Positions 32,341 through 41,270 of a stretch of 64,000 bases of DNA are shown here, piece by piece. The notes under the pieces were generated by a model. The model was not told the origin of the DNA and ran no database searches. It saw only the letters and a list, made by a program, of their open reading frames with translations. Made by a program: the position numbers and the translations under genes. The DNA is from CAWFQB01 sp965277875 (GTDB taxonomy: Bacteria; Armatimonadota; Chthonomonadetes; Chthonomonadales; Chthonomonadaceae), in the NCBI GenBank assembly GCA_965277875.1, contig CBDIDV010000002.1:3720001-3784000 (forward strand), given 5' to 3'. Every line of letters begins with the position of its first letter. Within the stretch, counting starts at the first letter, position 1.

Positions 32341-33762
32341 ATGATGCACCGGCCAAAACCATCAACTTTATATCCTCCGCCTTTGCCTGCGCCTACGGCG
32401 CGGGCTACATGTCGCTCTGCGAACGCAGACCGTGAGCGGCGGACGCGGGGCAGCGCACTGATTACCGCTATCGTGTTCGCTCTGATCGTTGCACTCACAC
32501 TCGCAGGCGTGGGAACGCTGACAGTGTCGCACTACGCGCTTGCCCATGTCGAGGCAGATTCGACTTCGGCGATGGATCTGGCCGAAGCGGGCATCAACTA
32601 CGAATTGACGCGCATCACCAATAATACTGCGGACGCCGACCAGCCGAACGGTCAGTATCAGCCCGCCACCATCATTGACGCCTCCCTGCGCGGCTCCTTC
32701 TATGTACGCTGCGTTGACCCGGCTACGGGCGGAACCTGGAACGGCAAGGACAAAGTAACTATCGTCAGCACGGGGATTATCAATGGAGCGCAGCGCACGG
32801 TCAGCATAAACGCTGCGCCGAGCGGCACCTTCTATACTGTCTACGGCGCAGGTACAGCCAACAAGGGAGGACAAACCGCGTTCAACGGCAGCGGAGATAT
32901 AATTGACGGCATTGTCGGTACGGACGGCAAAGTATATGTCAACCCGAACGCGGCACCCCGGCCCGTAGTGCAAAAATTGGTATTCAATGGGCCAAATTCG
33001 GGATGGTACAACAACCAAGACCCAGGTGGATACACATCAATAACAAATGTCAAGCCGGTCGCATGGCAGTCCGTGACGCAAAAGATCAACAGCAATTTCA
33101 GTGGCGGGGAAAGTACGCTTGCTCAGAACAACGACAATGCGCTGGCGACTTTCAACGATGGCACACCCGCCATCGACGGAACCGGCCTCACTACCGATGG
33201 AAGTGTTCCCGGCCACGAGATTATAACGCTTCACAGCAAGCCGCCTGTAAATGGGGTCGTCCAAACTACGAATTATTACCTGACGCGTCTTCAGGTGACT
33301 CAGGCAGGCAGTATCCAGTTCGACAACACCAACGGCCCTATCAACATCTATTATGTTGCGCCAAGTACGAGTTCGGGAGCGGGAGCCGCTATACGCGGCG
33401 GCGAATCGAAGGTGTCCCCCTCGGATGTCCTCGGCCACAATGTCAACCTTTATTCTTCGGCCACGGGATCGCTGCTGATGGCGCCCGATAGCACGAATGC
33501 TCCTGTCGAAATGGGCATCTATGCCTATGACACGGTCGAGCAAAGTAACGGCCCCCAAGCTTTTGGCAGTGTGACATTACAGGACAATTTGAATTTCGAG
33601 GGCCAAATCATCGCCAACAAAGTCAATATTTCCAATAATGTACACATCAAGGGTCAGCCGGGCTACTTCGAAACGCCGGATGAGTACTACGCGTTCAGCG
33701 GCAACTGGCGGGAATGGGCCGGGGACGGCAGCAGCGGCATCTACGGGGGAGGCAACCAATGA
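32341..33762 (+). CDS. PilX-like pilus assembly protein
   Basis: A 473-residue protein. A Pro/Arg-rich head ends in RRTRGSALITAIVFALIVAL, a class III-like signal followed by one membrane helix, as in PilX N-terminal domains (GSALI, no Glu5). The conserved AMDLAEAGINYELTRI follows. The large C-terminal part (about 380 residues) is a beta-rich passenger with GGESKVSPSDVLGHNVNLYS and ends before GIYGGGNQ. It may form a pilus-tip or minor component. The stop overlaps the next gene's start as ATGA. The true start could be internal (for example 32344), since the ribosome site is weak. Confidence 0.75.
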   Translation: MMHRPKPSTLYPPPLPAPTARATCRSANADRERRTRGSALITAIVFALIVALTLAGVGTLTVSHYALAHVEADSTSAMDLAEAGINYELTRITNNTADADQPNGQYQPATIIDASLRGSFYVRCVDPATGGTWNGKDKVTIVSTGIINGAQRTVSINAAPSGTFYTVYGAGTANKGGQTAFNGSGDIIDGIVGTDGKVYVNPNAAPRPVVQKLVFNGPNSGWYNNQDPGGYTSITNVKPVAWQSVTQKINSNFSGGESTLAQNNDNALATFNDGTPAIDGTGLTTDGSVPGHEIITLHSKPPVNGVVQTTNYYLTRLQVTQAGSIQFDNTNGPINIYYVAPSTSSGAGAAIRGGESKVSPSDVLGHNVNLYSSATGSLLMAPDSTNAPVEMGIYAYDTVEQSNGPQAFGSVTLQDNLNFEGQIIANKVNISNNVHIKGQPGYFETPDEYYAFSGNWREWAGDGSSGIYGGGNQ

Positions 33763-34247
33763 AAACTCAACCCGGACAAATGCGCCGACCAGCAAGCGTA
33801 TCAGCGCGCAGTCGCTCCCGTCGCGCCGCAAGCGGACGCAGGCGGCAGGGCGGATTTACGCTTATCGAGGCGCTGGTGGCGTCACTTATCATGGCCGTGA
33901 GCGTGAGCGCGATGGTCAGCCTGTTCTACTTCGCGTTCAACATGACCATGAAGGCCGACAATCAGGGCGTGGCGTACACCATCGGGCGGCGCGAGATGGA
34001 GCAGGTCAAGCTGGCCGGGTTCGAGTTTGCGCCGGATGGCACGACCGTTACGAACTATGATAAGGTCGGCAATCCCGCCGTTGCGGGTTCGGTCGCCGTG
34101 TTCCAGGCCGCGACACAGGTAAGCACAAGTGGCTCTCCCGGCTCATATGCGTCGCATCGTATCGTCAACATCAAGGTGGTCACGCTCCAGAACACGAGAG
34201 ATGTTCTCTACCAGAGCGGAACGCAGTTGTCGAAAGCGGGGATATGA
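33759..34247 (+). CDS. Minor prepilin (PilV/GspI-like)
   Basis: A 162-residue prepilin-like protein. A very basic leader (about 30 residues, many Arg) ends in QGG/FTLIEALVASLIMAV with Glu5, followed by a membrane helix and MVSLFYFAFNMTMKADNQ. FTLIEALVA is typical of PilV/GspI minor pilins. The C-terminal part is short and beta-rich. The ATG overlaps the preceding stop (ATGA), and its own stop overlaps the next gene's ATG, giving a coupled three-gene minor-pilin block. Confidence 0.85.
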   Translation: MKTQPGQMRRPASVSARSRSRRAASGRRRQGGFTLIEALVASLIMAVSVSAMVSLFYFAFNMTMKADNQGVAYTIGRREMEQVKLAGFEFAPDGTTVTNYDKVGNPAVAGSVAVFQAATQVSTSGSPGSYASHRIVNIKVVTLQNTRDVLYQSGTQLSKAGI

Positions 34248-34864
34248 TCATGCGAAACCCTTCACGCCGCGGCCTCACCCGACGGGCGCGTTCAGGCCAG
34301 AACCTCGTGGAACTTCTCATCGGAATGCTGCTCGCCCTGCTGACGGGCGCGGCCCTGTTCGCGCTGATGTCCAGCAACTACGCGTCGCGCAGCGCGGTCA
34401 CGGGCCAGAACTTCGCCAACGCGAATACGCGCCAGCCGCTCGACACCCTGACCGATACCCTGCGTAACGCGCAAAGCATTCAGTACGGCACGATCTATCA
34501 GGCGCTTGTCGAAGCGGACACTTCGGATGTGACGTGCAACACCCTGAACCCGGACGGCACGACAGGCACGTCGCGCATCTGGCTGGATACATCAGTCACG
34601 CCGCACGTCCTGAAACGTTCCAAGAACGGCGGCCCGGCGCAGACGCTTGTAGTCGGCCTGCAAAGCCTGCGAATCACCTACTATACGCCTGCGGGCAACG
34701 CGTACAATGCCGCCAATGCCGCATGGAGCGAGAGTACCGCCCCGAACAGCAATCTGCCCGGCATCGGCGCGGCGGATATACAGGCCACGTTCAACAACAA
34801 CGGCAATACGCGCACTCTGGAAAGTTTCGTCCGCCTGCGCAACAGTCCCTACACCCGCCCCTGA
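34244..34864 (+). CDS. Minor prepilin (PilW/GspJ-like)
   Basis: A 206-residue protein. Its leader RRARSG ends before QNLVELLIGMLLALLTGAAL, keeping Glu5 but with Gln in place of the usual Phe/Met at +1. After the helix come FANANTRQPLDTLTDTLRNA and a beta-rich domain with a cysteine (DVTCNTLN), as in PilW/GspJ. It starts at an ATG overlapping the preceding TGA; a second in-frame ATG two codons later is possible. Last of the minor-pilin block. Confidence 0.8.
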   Translation: MIMRNPSRRGLTRRARSGQNLVELLIGMLLALLTGAALFALMSSNYASRSAVTGQNFANANTRQPLDTLTDTLRNAQSIQYGTIYQALVEADTSDVTCNTLNPDGTTGTSRIWLDTSVTPHVLKRSKNGGPAQTLVVGLQSLRITYYTPAGNAYNAANAAWSESTAPNSNLPGIGAADIQATFNNNGNTRTLESFVRLRNSPYTRP

Positions 34865-35200
34865 AATTATCTGTTTTATTACCCCATACATCGGTTCCGG
34901 GTACTTTCAGTACCCGTCTAAGTGGCGTTCCGCCGAGCGTCCTGCGGACCCAAATACCTGTAGACAAGTGTATCGCGTTCGTAGGATGCTTGGCCGCAGG
35001 CCACTCGGACATGGGTTTTTAACCCGTAAAGAAATGTGCAGGGTAGAGGTTGCCAAGAAGGAATTCACTCCACATCTGGAGAACTCCTGACAATATGACG
35101 GTGTTCTGCGCGTTCGCCTGCGACATAGACGACATAAGACGCAGCATGGCATGATTCGGCAGGCGGCACGGTGTTTAGAAAGGTTTCAGAAAGACCCTTT
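34865..35200 (+). other. Intergenic region before pilMN with possible RNA structure
   Basis: It contains a GGGTAC/GTACCC hairpin at 34899-34915. A closing stem AGTGGC (34921-34926)/GCCACT (35000-35005) encloses a TCCGC/GCGGA hairpin. No gene with coding character was found. Confidence 0.4.
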
Positions 35201-36994
35201 ATGCGATCCAATCAACGATCCCTGCTGGCCGTAGACCTGACGCCGCACCAGATACGCGTCGTAGAGATGCAGGGGCGGGCGTCGTCCGCGCAGACCCTGC
35301 GCACGGCCGTCGGCCCGATGCCCGAAAACGCGTTTTCGGGCGACCGAATCACCGACGCCAACGCGGTCGGCGCGGCCCTGCGGCGTCTGGTAGAGAGCAT
35401 GGGGGCCGCGTCCCGCGAGGCCGTCTTTGGCATTCCTCCCGGCAGCATCACCACGCAGGTGGCCGTCGTTCCTCCCGCCCCCGACAACGAAATGCTCAGT
35501 GTGCTGGAAAACGAACTGGAACATCTCAAGGTGATCCGGCCCGATGAGGGCGTGTTCAACTATACGCGCCTTGTCGGGCCTGCAGGGCAGGCGAATGGCG
35601 CGGATGCGGGCGAAGTGCAGATGCTCGTGATGGCGGCGGACAAAACCGTTGTCAACACGTATCGCGATGTGGCGGGATTTGCGGGCCTGAAAATGCTGGG
35701 CCTGGAACCGACCCTGCTCGCCATGTACCGCATCGGGTGGCAGTTGGGACACGAGCAGGCCGGCGTCGTGTACATCAGCGTCAACCACAACAAGTGCGAG
35801 ATCGCGCTTGTGGAAGCAGGTGAGATACGGCTGTACCGGCGCGTGGAACTCGGAACCGACGGCCTGTTCCCGACAGCAGCCACGGCCTCGCAGGGCAGCG
35901 CGTCCCCGCTTGCCCGCCCGTCCATAATAGGCGAGGAACCGGAGCCGGACATTACGCTGCCGTTTCCGGGTGCGCCGCCCGGTTCGCCTTCCATGCCCCG
36001 CCCGATGACGAGCGGATTGAGCGGTGACGACATCGGAACAGGCGTTCCCCTGAGCATACCGGCGGCCCGTTCGCTTGCCCAGGAGCTGCGCCGCTCACTG
36101 GAATACTATCGCCGCGAGAATCCCTCCGGCAGTCCGATCATGCAGGCGCTGCTGATGTCCGACTCGCCCGACATCGCGCCGTTCGCGCCCTGGCTGATGC
36201 AGGAACTGGAACTGGACGTGCGCCTTGTCCGCCCGTCCGAGGTCGCCGTGCTGGGGCAGGTTCCCCCCGCCTACGTTACCGCCCCGAATGCCAACCCGTC
36301 CGGGTACGGCGAACTGGCCCTGCTGCCCGCGCTGGGCCTGGGTCTGGGAATGCTGCCGGATCAGCCGGTCGGTGTGCCGCATTTCGACCTTGCCGGCGAG
36401 CAGCGGGCGAATGCCGCGCTGGAACTGTCCCGCCACTATTTGACGATTGCCCTTGCCGCCGCCCTGGTCATGGTGCTGGCGGGCGCGGGCGTCACCATCG
36501 CCATCGGCAGCCGCGCTAATGATGTGGCCCACGAGGTCGGGCATTTGCAGGCGGATTTACTGGAGCGGCAGCAGACGCAGCAGGTCGTCATCAACCGCAT
36601 TCAGGCGCAGCAGAACGAACTCACCATACTGCAAAAACGCGGTTTTCCGTTTCCGCGCATGATGGATGCGGTGACAAGCGTACTCGCGCCTCAGACCGCC
36701 CTGACCGAAGTGGACCTGGACAAAACGGGCAAGCTGACCGTGATGGGCAGCGCCCTCAACGACCGGGGTATCGTGACCACACTGGACGGAATGCGCTCGA
36801 TAAGCTGGTTCGAGATACCCACCCTGGACAGCTTCGACCGCAAAGCCCCCACGCAGAACGCGCCCTCGTACATTTCTTTCAAAATCCTGACGCAGCTCGC
36901 GAATATGCGGCCCGCCACGGCCCTCGGCCCGAACGGAACCGTTCCTGCGGCTTCAGGTTCAGCCTCTACGCCGACGCAGGGAGGGACACGATGA
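35201..36994 (+). CDS. PilM-PilN fusion, pilus inner-membrane alignment protein
   Basis: A 597-residue protein. Residues 1 to about 400 resemble the actin-like ATPase PilM: LLAVDLTPHQIRVVEMQGRA at the start, VFGIPPGSITTQVAVVPPAP, ENELEHLKVIRPDEGVFNYT and VVYISVNHNKCEIALVEAGE. A Pro-rich segment is inserted at about 240-280. A single membrane helix (ALAAALVMVLAGAGVTIAIG) is followed by a coiled coil (LERQQTQQVVINRIQAQQNE) and the PilN periplasmic domain (FPRMMDAVTSVLAPQTALTE). Normally these are two proteins, with the PilN tail binding PilM. The start at ATG 35201 fits PilM; GTG at 35171 is an alternative. pilO overlaps its stop. Confidence 0.85.
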   Translation: MRSNQRSLLAVDLTPHQIRVVEMQGRASSAQTLRTAVGPMPENAFSGDRITDANAVGAALRRLVESMGAASREAVFGIPPGSITTQVAVVPPAPDNEMLSVLENELEHLKVIRPDEGVFNYTRLVGPAGQANGADAGEVQMLVMAADKTVVNTYRDVAGFAGLKMLGLEPTLLAMYRIGWQLGHEQAGVVYISVNHNKCEIALVEAGEIRLYRRVELGTDGLFPTAATASQGSASPLARPSIIGEEPEPDITLPFPGAPPGSPSMPRPMTSGLSGDDIGTGVPLSIPAARSLAQELRRSLEYYRRENPSGSPIMQALLMSDSPDIAPFAPWLMQELELDVRLVRPSEVAVLGQVPPAYVTAPNANPSGYGELALLPALGLGLGMLPDQPVGVPHFDLAGEQRANAALELSRHYLTIALAAALVMVLAGAGVTIAIGSRANDVAHEVGHLQADLLERQQTQQVVINRIQAQQNELTILQKRGFPFPRMMDAVTSVLAPQTALTEVDLDKTGKLTVMGSALNDRGIVTTLDGMRSISWFEIPTLDSFDRKAPTQNAPSYISFKILTQLANMRPATALGPNGTVPAASGSASTPTQGGTR

Positions 36995-37788
36995 ACAAAC
37001 CTTCCACGCTCCGGCTTGTGACCATACTGGCCCCGCTGCTGTCGGGCATTCTGGCGATCTTTCTGATCGTGACGCAGAACCGCCGACTGCACGCCCTGGA
37101 GGATCAGCGGGCGCAGATCACGCAGCAGATCACCAGCCTGGACCTGCTGGCCCGCGAGATACAGGCGCGTCCGCCGCTGTCTAAAATGGCCGCAGCCCCG
37201 CCCGCTCCCGATGAGCAGCCCGTGTTTCTCGACCTGATACGCGGCTTTGCCAACAGCAGCCTTGTGCAGCTTACCAAGTACGACAACAAAACCGTTCCCC
37301 CTCCCGCGCCCGAAAGCGCCGAAGCGAAAGCCGGCGCGATGCCGCCCGGCGTTATCGCCCTGACAAGCAACGTGGAGGTGGCGGGCGGCTATAATGAGGT
37401 ACGGCAGTTTATGATGGAACTGTGGCGTTCGCCGCGCCTGTTCAACACCACGGATCTGAAATGGTCGGCAGGTCTGGACAAGTGGCCGGCCACGCGCCTG
37501 GCCTTTACCCTGACGCGCTACGTCCATACAGCCGCCGCCGCAGGGCCGGCGGCTGCCGGAATGCCCGGTGGAAGCGCGGCGACACCGGCTGCAAATGCCG
37601 CGACACCCGGCGCGGCAGACACGAATGGCGCGACAAGCACATCCGGCACAACAGGCGCCTTTCCCGGCGCGCAAAACCCTTCCGGCGCAACACAAGCCAG
37701 ACCCAATATGCGTAATGCGCCCGCGCCGACTACTACGCCCCGCGCCGTTCCTGCCGCGACCCGCCCCGGCGCGTCCGCGCGGCCCTGA
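36991..37788 (+). CDS. pilO: PilO-like pilus alignment protein
   Basis: A 265-residue bitopic protein. A short cytoplasmic head and one helix (LVTILAPLLSGILAIFLIV) lead to a coiled coil (RRLHALEDQRAQITQQITSL) and a ferredoxin-like periplasmic domain with VFLDLIRGFANSSLV and YNEVRQFMMELWRSPRLFNT. The last 85 residues are Ala/Gly/Thr/Pro-rich and probably disordered. The layout and position between PilMN and the secretin fit PilO, which dimerises with PilN. The start overlaps the pilMN stop (ATGA). Confidence 0.85.
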   Translation: MNKPSTLRLVTILAPLLSGILAIFLIVTQNRRLHALEDQRAQITQQITSLDLLAREIQARPPLSKMAAAPPAPDEQPVFLDLIRGFANSSLVQLTKYDNKTVPPPAPESAEAKAGAMPPGVIALTSNVEVAGGYNEVRQFMMELWRSPRLFNTTDLKWSAGLDKWPATRLAFTLTRYVHTAAAAGPAAAGMPGGSAATPAANAATPGAADTNGATSTSGTTGAFPGAQNPSGATQARPNMRNAPAPTTTPRAVPAATRPGASARP

Positions 37789-37836
37789 TTGCCTTTATAT
37801 CTCTAGCAGTATCTTTTAGAAGCAGACCGGATCAAC

Positions 37837-40035
37837 ATGCCACTCAGACAACCGCATTCAGGATCGTCCCGGACGAAATCGCATCCCGCCCTTCCTTTCT
37901 ATGCAAGACGCCGCGCCGGCGCAAAACAGCGCGCGCGCAGGCCGCACCGCCATATTACGCGCCTGATGCTGCCGCTGACCGCCCTGCTTGTGGCGCAGGC
38001 TCCGTTCGGCGTGGGCAGCCAGACCGCCGCGCTCAAGGGCGTATCGGCGCAGGTCGGCCAGCCCCGCCGCGCAAACATCAAAATTCGCTTTGTGGATACC
38101 GATGTGGCTGAGGTGCTGCAGGCGCTCAGTCTAAGGACGGGCAGCAACATCATCTATTCCAGTCTCGGCACGGGCGCGGCGGGAGCAGGCGCGGCGGCGG
38201 GAGGGTTCAAGCGTCTGATCTCCATCAACGTCAATGCGTCTACGACCGAAGAGGCGCTGCGCTACGTCACCTCGGCGGCGGGTCTTGCGTTCCGGCAGGT
38301 GGGCAATTCGTATGTCGTGGCTCCCGCGTCCGGCCTGAAACAGGCCATCGAGCCGCTGGGCGAGCAGACGCGCGTGCCGCTCACGTCCATTTCGAGCGGG
38401 GAAGCCGTGAAGACCATCGAGGGCGCGTTCCCCTACGTGACCGCGCGCCCCGCGGGAACCGCCGTGCTGCTCGTGGGCGCTCCCGACGACTTGAAGCAGG
38501 CGCAGGCGCTGCTTCAGGATCAGGACAAGTCTCTTGTTCCCGACCCGAACACGTCCGAAGTGGTGAATCTGCAAAACGTCAAGGCGAGCGAAGCGATCAC
38601 CCTGCTCAAAAGTCTGTATCCCGACCTGAAAATCGAAAGCATCGGCGACCCGATGCGTCCCGGCGGCACAATCGGCCTTGCCGGACGCCGCTCGCAGATC
38701 AACCGCGCCAGGGAAAGCATCACGAGCGCGGACGCATCAGCGGGCGCGCAGACGCCTGACCATGTTTTCCGTATCTATAACATCAAATACAGCAGCGCGC
38801 GCACCCTGCGCATCTTCCTGCAAAACGCCGCGCCCCGCATGACCGTGCTGACCGGCCCGGAGAACTACTCGCCGCCCCGCCCCACCTTCAACCCCATCAC
38901 GGGCGCGACCCTGGGAACCGCCAGTACAGGCGTGGGCGGTAACTCGACAGGTTCCTCCAGTGGCGGCGGCGGCACACTGGCCGGAAACATCAGCGATGTC
39001 GGCGCGAACAGCGGCATTAACAGCGTCAATGATCCGGGCGGCGCGACCACGGGGAACACGTCCACAACGCCGCAAAAAGGCGAGGTCAACGACCGCGCCA
39101 AGACCCTGATCCTGAGCGGCACGACCAAAGAAGTGGACGCGGTCGTCGCCCTCCTCGACCAGGTAGATATTGCGCCGCGCCAGGTGATGATCGAAGTCAA
39201 GGTCGTGGACGTCACGCCGCAGTTCAACGACTCGGTCGGTCTGACGTATGGATTCACCCCGATTGGCATTGCCAACGTGCCGGTGGGAACCGCGATTGAT
39301 CCCACGACAGGGCAGCAGGCGTCTTCGGTTCTAACGCAGACAGCCGGCAACGCGGTCTTTACGCGCTTCGGGCCGGGGTTCGCCGCCCAGATCAATGCTA
39401 TCGCGACCCGCACCAACAGCAAGCTGCTGGCAAATCCGCGCGTACAGGTGATTGATAACGACGACGCCAGCATCTTTATTGGCGACACCATCCGCACACA
39501 GATCGCGCAGTCGGGCATCGCCGGCACGACCATTCAGGTGCTGGAATTTCCGGTCGGCATTATTCTCCTGGTGCGCCCCCGCATCAACGCGGACGGGCGC
39601 GTGACCATGCGGATACATCCGGTCGTCAGCACGGTCACATCGCTGGGGGCGGGCAACATCCCCAACACCAGCAACCGCGAGGCGGAAACCACCGTACTGA
39701 TGCAGGACGGCGAGACCATCGTGATCGGCGGCCTGATACGCGACGAGTTCACCAAGTCATTGCAGGAAGTTCCCGTACTGTCGCGCATTCCGCTGATCGG
39801 CGAACTGTTCAAATACAGGGCCAACAATCGCAGGCGCAGCGAGGTGCAGGTGTTCATCACGCCGCATATCACGACGATTGGCGTGCCGCTGACCGCCGTG
39901 GAAAAGGGCAACGCCGCCGCCGTATCGGTCGAGCAGACGCATCAAAACATCCCTGTTCCGCGCAACTCGCAACTGCCCCGTGACCCGCATGGCGAGTCGC
40001 CGCCCGTGCCAACGCCGCCGGTGCGAACTCCGTAG
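37837..40035 (+). CDS. pilQ: Secretin, outer-membrane pore (PilQ/GspD)
   Basis: A 732-residue protein. A long basic signal region is cut near VGSQTAALKG. An STN/N0-like domain follows (IRFVDTDVAEVLQALSLRTG). N-domains include EVVNLQNVKASEAITLLKSL and FRIYNIKYSSARTLRIFLQN. A Gly/Ser/Thr-rich loop lies at about 350-410. The secretin C-domain contains RQVMIEVKVVDVTPQFNDSV, LANPRVQVIDN and VPVLSRIPLIGELFKY. It forms the ring through which the pilus or substrate exits. It follows pilO by 48 bp in the same operon. Confidence 0.94.
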   Translation: MPLRQPHSGSSRTKSHPALPFYARRRAGAKQRARRPHRHITRLMLPLTALLVAQAPFGVGSQTAALKGVSAQVGQPRRANIKIRFVDTDVAEVLQALSLRTGSNIIYSSLGTGAAGAGAAAGGFKRLISINVNASTTEEALRYVTSAAGLAFRQVGNSYVVAPASGLKQAIEPLGEQTRVPLTSISSGEAVKTIEGAFPYVTARPAGTAVLLVGAPDDLKQAQALLQDQDKSLVPDPNTSEVVNLQNVKASEAITLLKSLYPDLKIESIGDPMRPGGTIGLAGRRSQINRARESITSADASAGAQTPDHVFRIYNIKYSSARTLRIFLQNAAPRMTVLTGPENYSPPRPTFNPITGATLGTASTGVGGNSTGSSSGGGGTLAGNISDVGANSGINSVNDPGGATTGNTSTTPQKGEVNDRAKTLILSGTTKEVDAVVALLDQVDIAPRQVMIEVKVVDVTPQFNDSVGLTYGFTPIGIANVPVGTAIDPTTGQQASSVLTQTAGNAVFTRFGPGFAAQINAIATRTNSKLLANPRVQVIDNDDASIFIGDTIRTQIAQSGIAGTTIQVLEFPVGIILLVRPRINADGRVTMRIHPVVSTVTSLGAGNIPNTSNREAETTVLMQDGETIVIGGLIRDEFTKSLQEVPVLSRIPLIGELFKYRANNRRRSEVQVFITPHITTIGVPLTAVEKGNAAAVSVEQTHQNIPVPRNSQLPRDPHGESPPVPTPPVRTP

Positions 40036-40206
40036 CAGGTTGTATCGTCGTACATTCATAGAACCGGCCTTGGATACAGTTGGGGCGACGCAGTTATTTC
40101 CAAGCAGTTTTCGTATAATTTTTGTACAAAGAGCTTTTATAAAAAGGTTCTTCAGAAACCGTAGTTTAATCCTGAATACTTTCCGCAGGCACGAAAGCAG
40201 ATTACC

Positions 40207-41088
40207 ATGCAGATGAAACCCGAAGAACGCGCCAAGGCCATTGGTCTGGGGATCGCTACCGCCGCCGTATTCGGCTTTGGCGTGATGCGGATCGTAAGCG
40301 CGATGCACACCAGTTCACCCTCCGCCACGGCGGAAAACATAACGTCGGGGCAGACGGTTCACATGGCGGATCAGGCGATACCCTCCGCGTCGTCCGCCAT
40401 CGGCGTACCGAACGCGCCGGGCGCGCCCCTGGCCTCCATCACGCCCCCCGGCAGTGTGCCGGTCTATGGCGGCAGCGTTAAAGGAACCAAGCTGGATCTA
40501 TACGCCGAGAACCTCAACGATCCGAACGCGACACGCGATCCCTTTACGCCGGTGCTGCCCCAGACCAATCAGGGCGTAGCCCGCATTCAGCCTGTCCGCC
40601 CGACCTTTACAGCGGTTCCGAGTGGGCCGCGCCTGCCGGGAACGGCAGTCATGCCCACCATGCCGCCGCGCGCTCCGGCCACTGCCAATACAACTTTGAA
40701 CAATGACAGCGCGCTGATGCTGCCCGGCGGCAAATCCATACTCGACGGCGTAGTTCTTGCGGGCGTGATTACCGGCCCCTACGCCGTAGCCGTGCTGCAC
40801 ATCGGCGACCGTTCGTATGAACTGGTCGGCGGCGAGAAACTGCCTTACGGCATGTCGCTGGCGCGCATCACGGACACGGGCGTTTACATGCGGCGCAACG
40901 GGCGCATGGTATTTATGGAGATCGGCAAGAGCCTGCATTCGGCCATGTCCATCCGCACCAACAGCCGTTCGGCCCGCGAGCGGGGCGGCGCGATGCTTTC
41001 CGCTGTCCCCATGCCTGTGGACGGGGAAATCACCCCGGAGCGCGGCGCGACCATACAGGTCGGCTCCACCGAGGGCGCGGGTAATTAG
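40207..41088 (+). CDS. PilP/GspC-like periplasmic protein
   Basis: A 293-residue protein with an N-terminal membrane anchor (GLGIATAAVFGFGVMRIVSA) and a Pro/Ala/Ser-rich stalk. DPFTPVLPQ is reminiscent of the PilP DPF motif. A small beta domain follows (LDGVVLAGVITGPYAVAVLH, YELVGGEKLPYGMSLARITD) like the PilP/GspC homology region that binds the secretin. It lies just after the secretin, where pilP commonly sits. Homology is inferred from layout and motifs rather than strong identity. A terminator follows, ending the pilus locus. Confidence 0.65.
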   Translation: MQMKPEERAKAIGLGIATAAVFGFGVMRIVSAMHTSSPSATAENITSGQTVHMADQAIPSASSAIGVPNAPGAPLASITPPGSVPVYGGSVKGTKLDLYAENLNDPNATRDPFTPVLPQTNQGVARIQPVRPTFTAVPSGPRLPGTAVMPTMPPRAPATANTTLNNDSALMLPGGKSILDGVVLAGVITGPYAVAVLHIGDRSYELVGGEKLPYGMSLARITDTGVYMRRNGRMVFMEIGKSLHSAMSIRTNSRSARERGGAMLSAVPMPVDGEITPERGATIQVGSTEGAGN

Positions 41089-41118
41089 TTGTTCGTTGTC
41101 AGTTGTTTGTTCGGTGTA

Positions 41119-41155
41119 CAGGGCGTGTCTACTAAATTGTAGACGCGCCCTTGTT
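41119..41155 (+). terminator. Terminator at the end of the pilus operon
   Basis: A 12-bp stem GGGCGTGTCTAC/GTAGACGCGCCC with a 6-nt loop, then TTGTTG. Confidence 0.85.
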
Positions 41156-41270
41156 GCGTCGGAACGAGCGGCTGGCGGCAGTCGGAATATAAGATCAGGC
41201 GGCATGAACCTTTCCAGTCGTGACCGGAACCAACAAACGTAACGCTGGATAAGAGGATGAACAACAAAAA

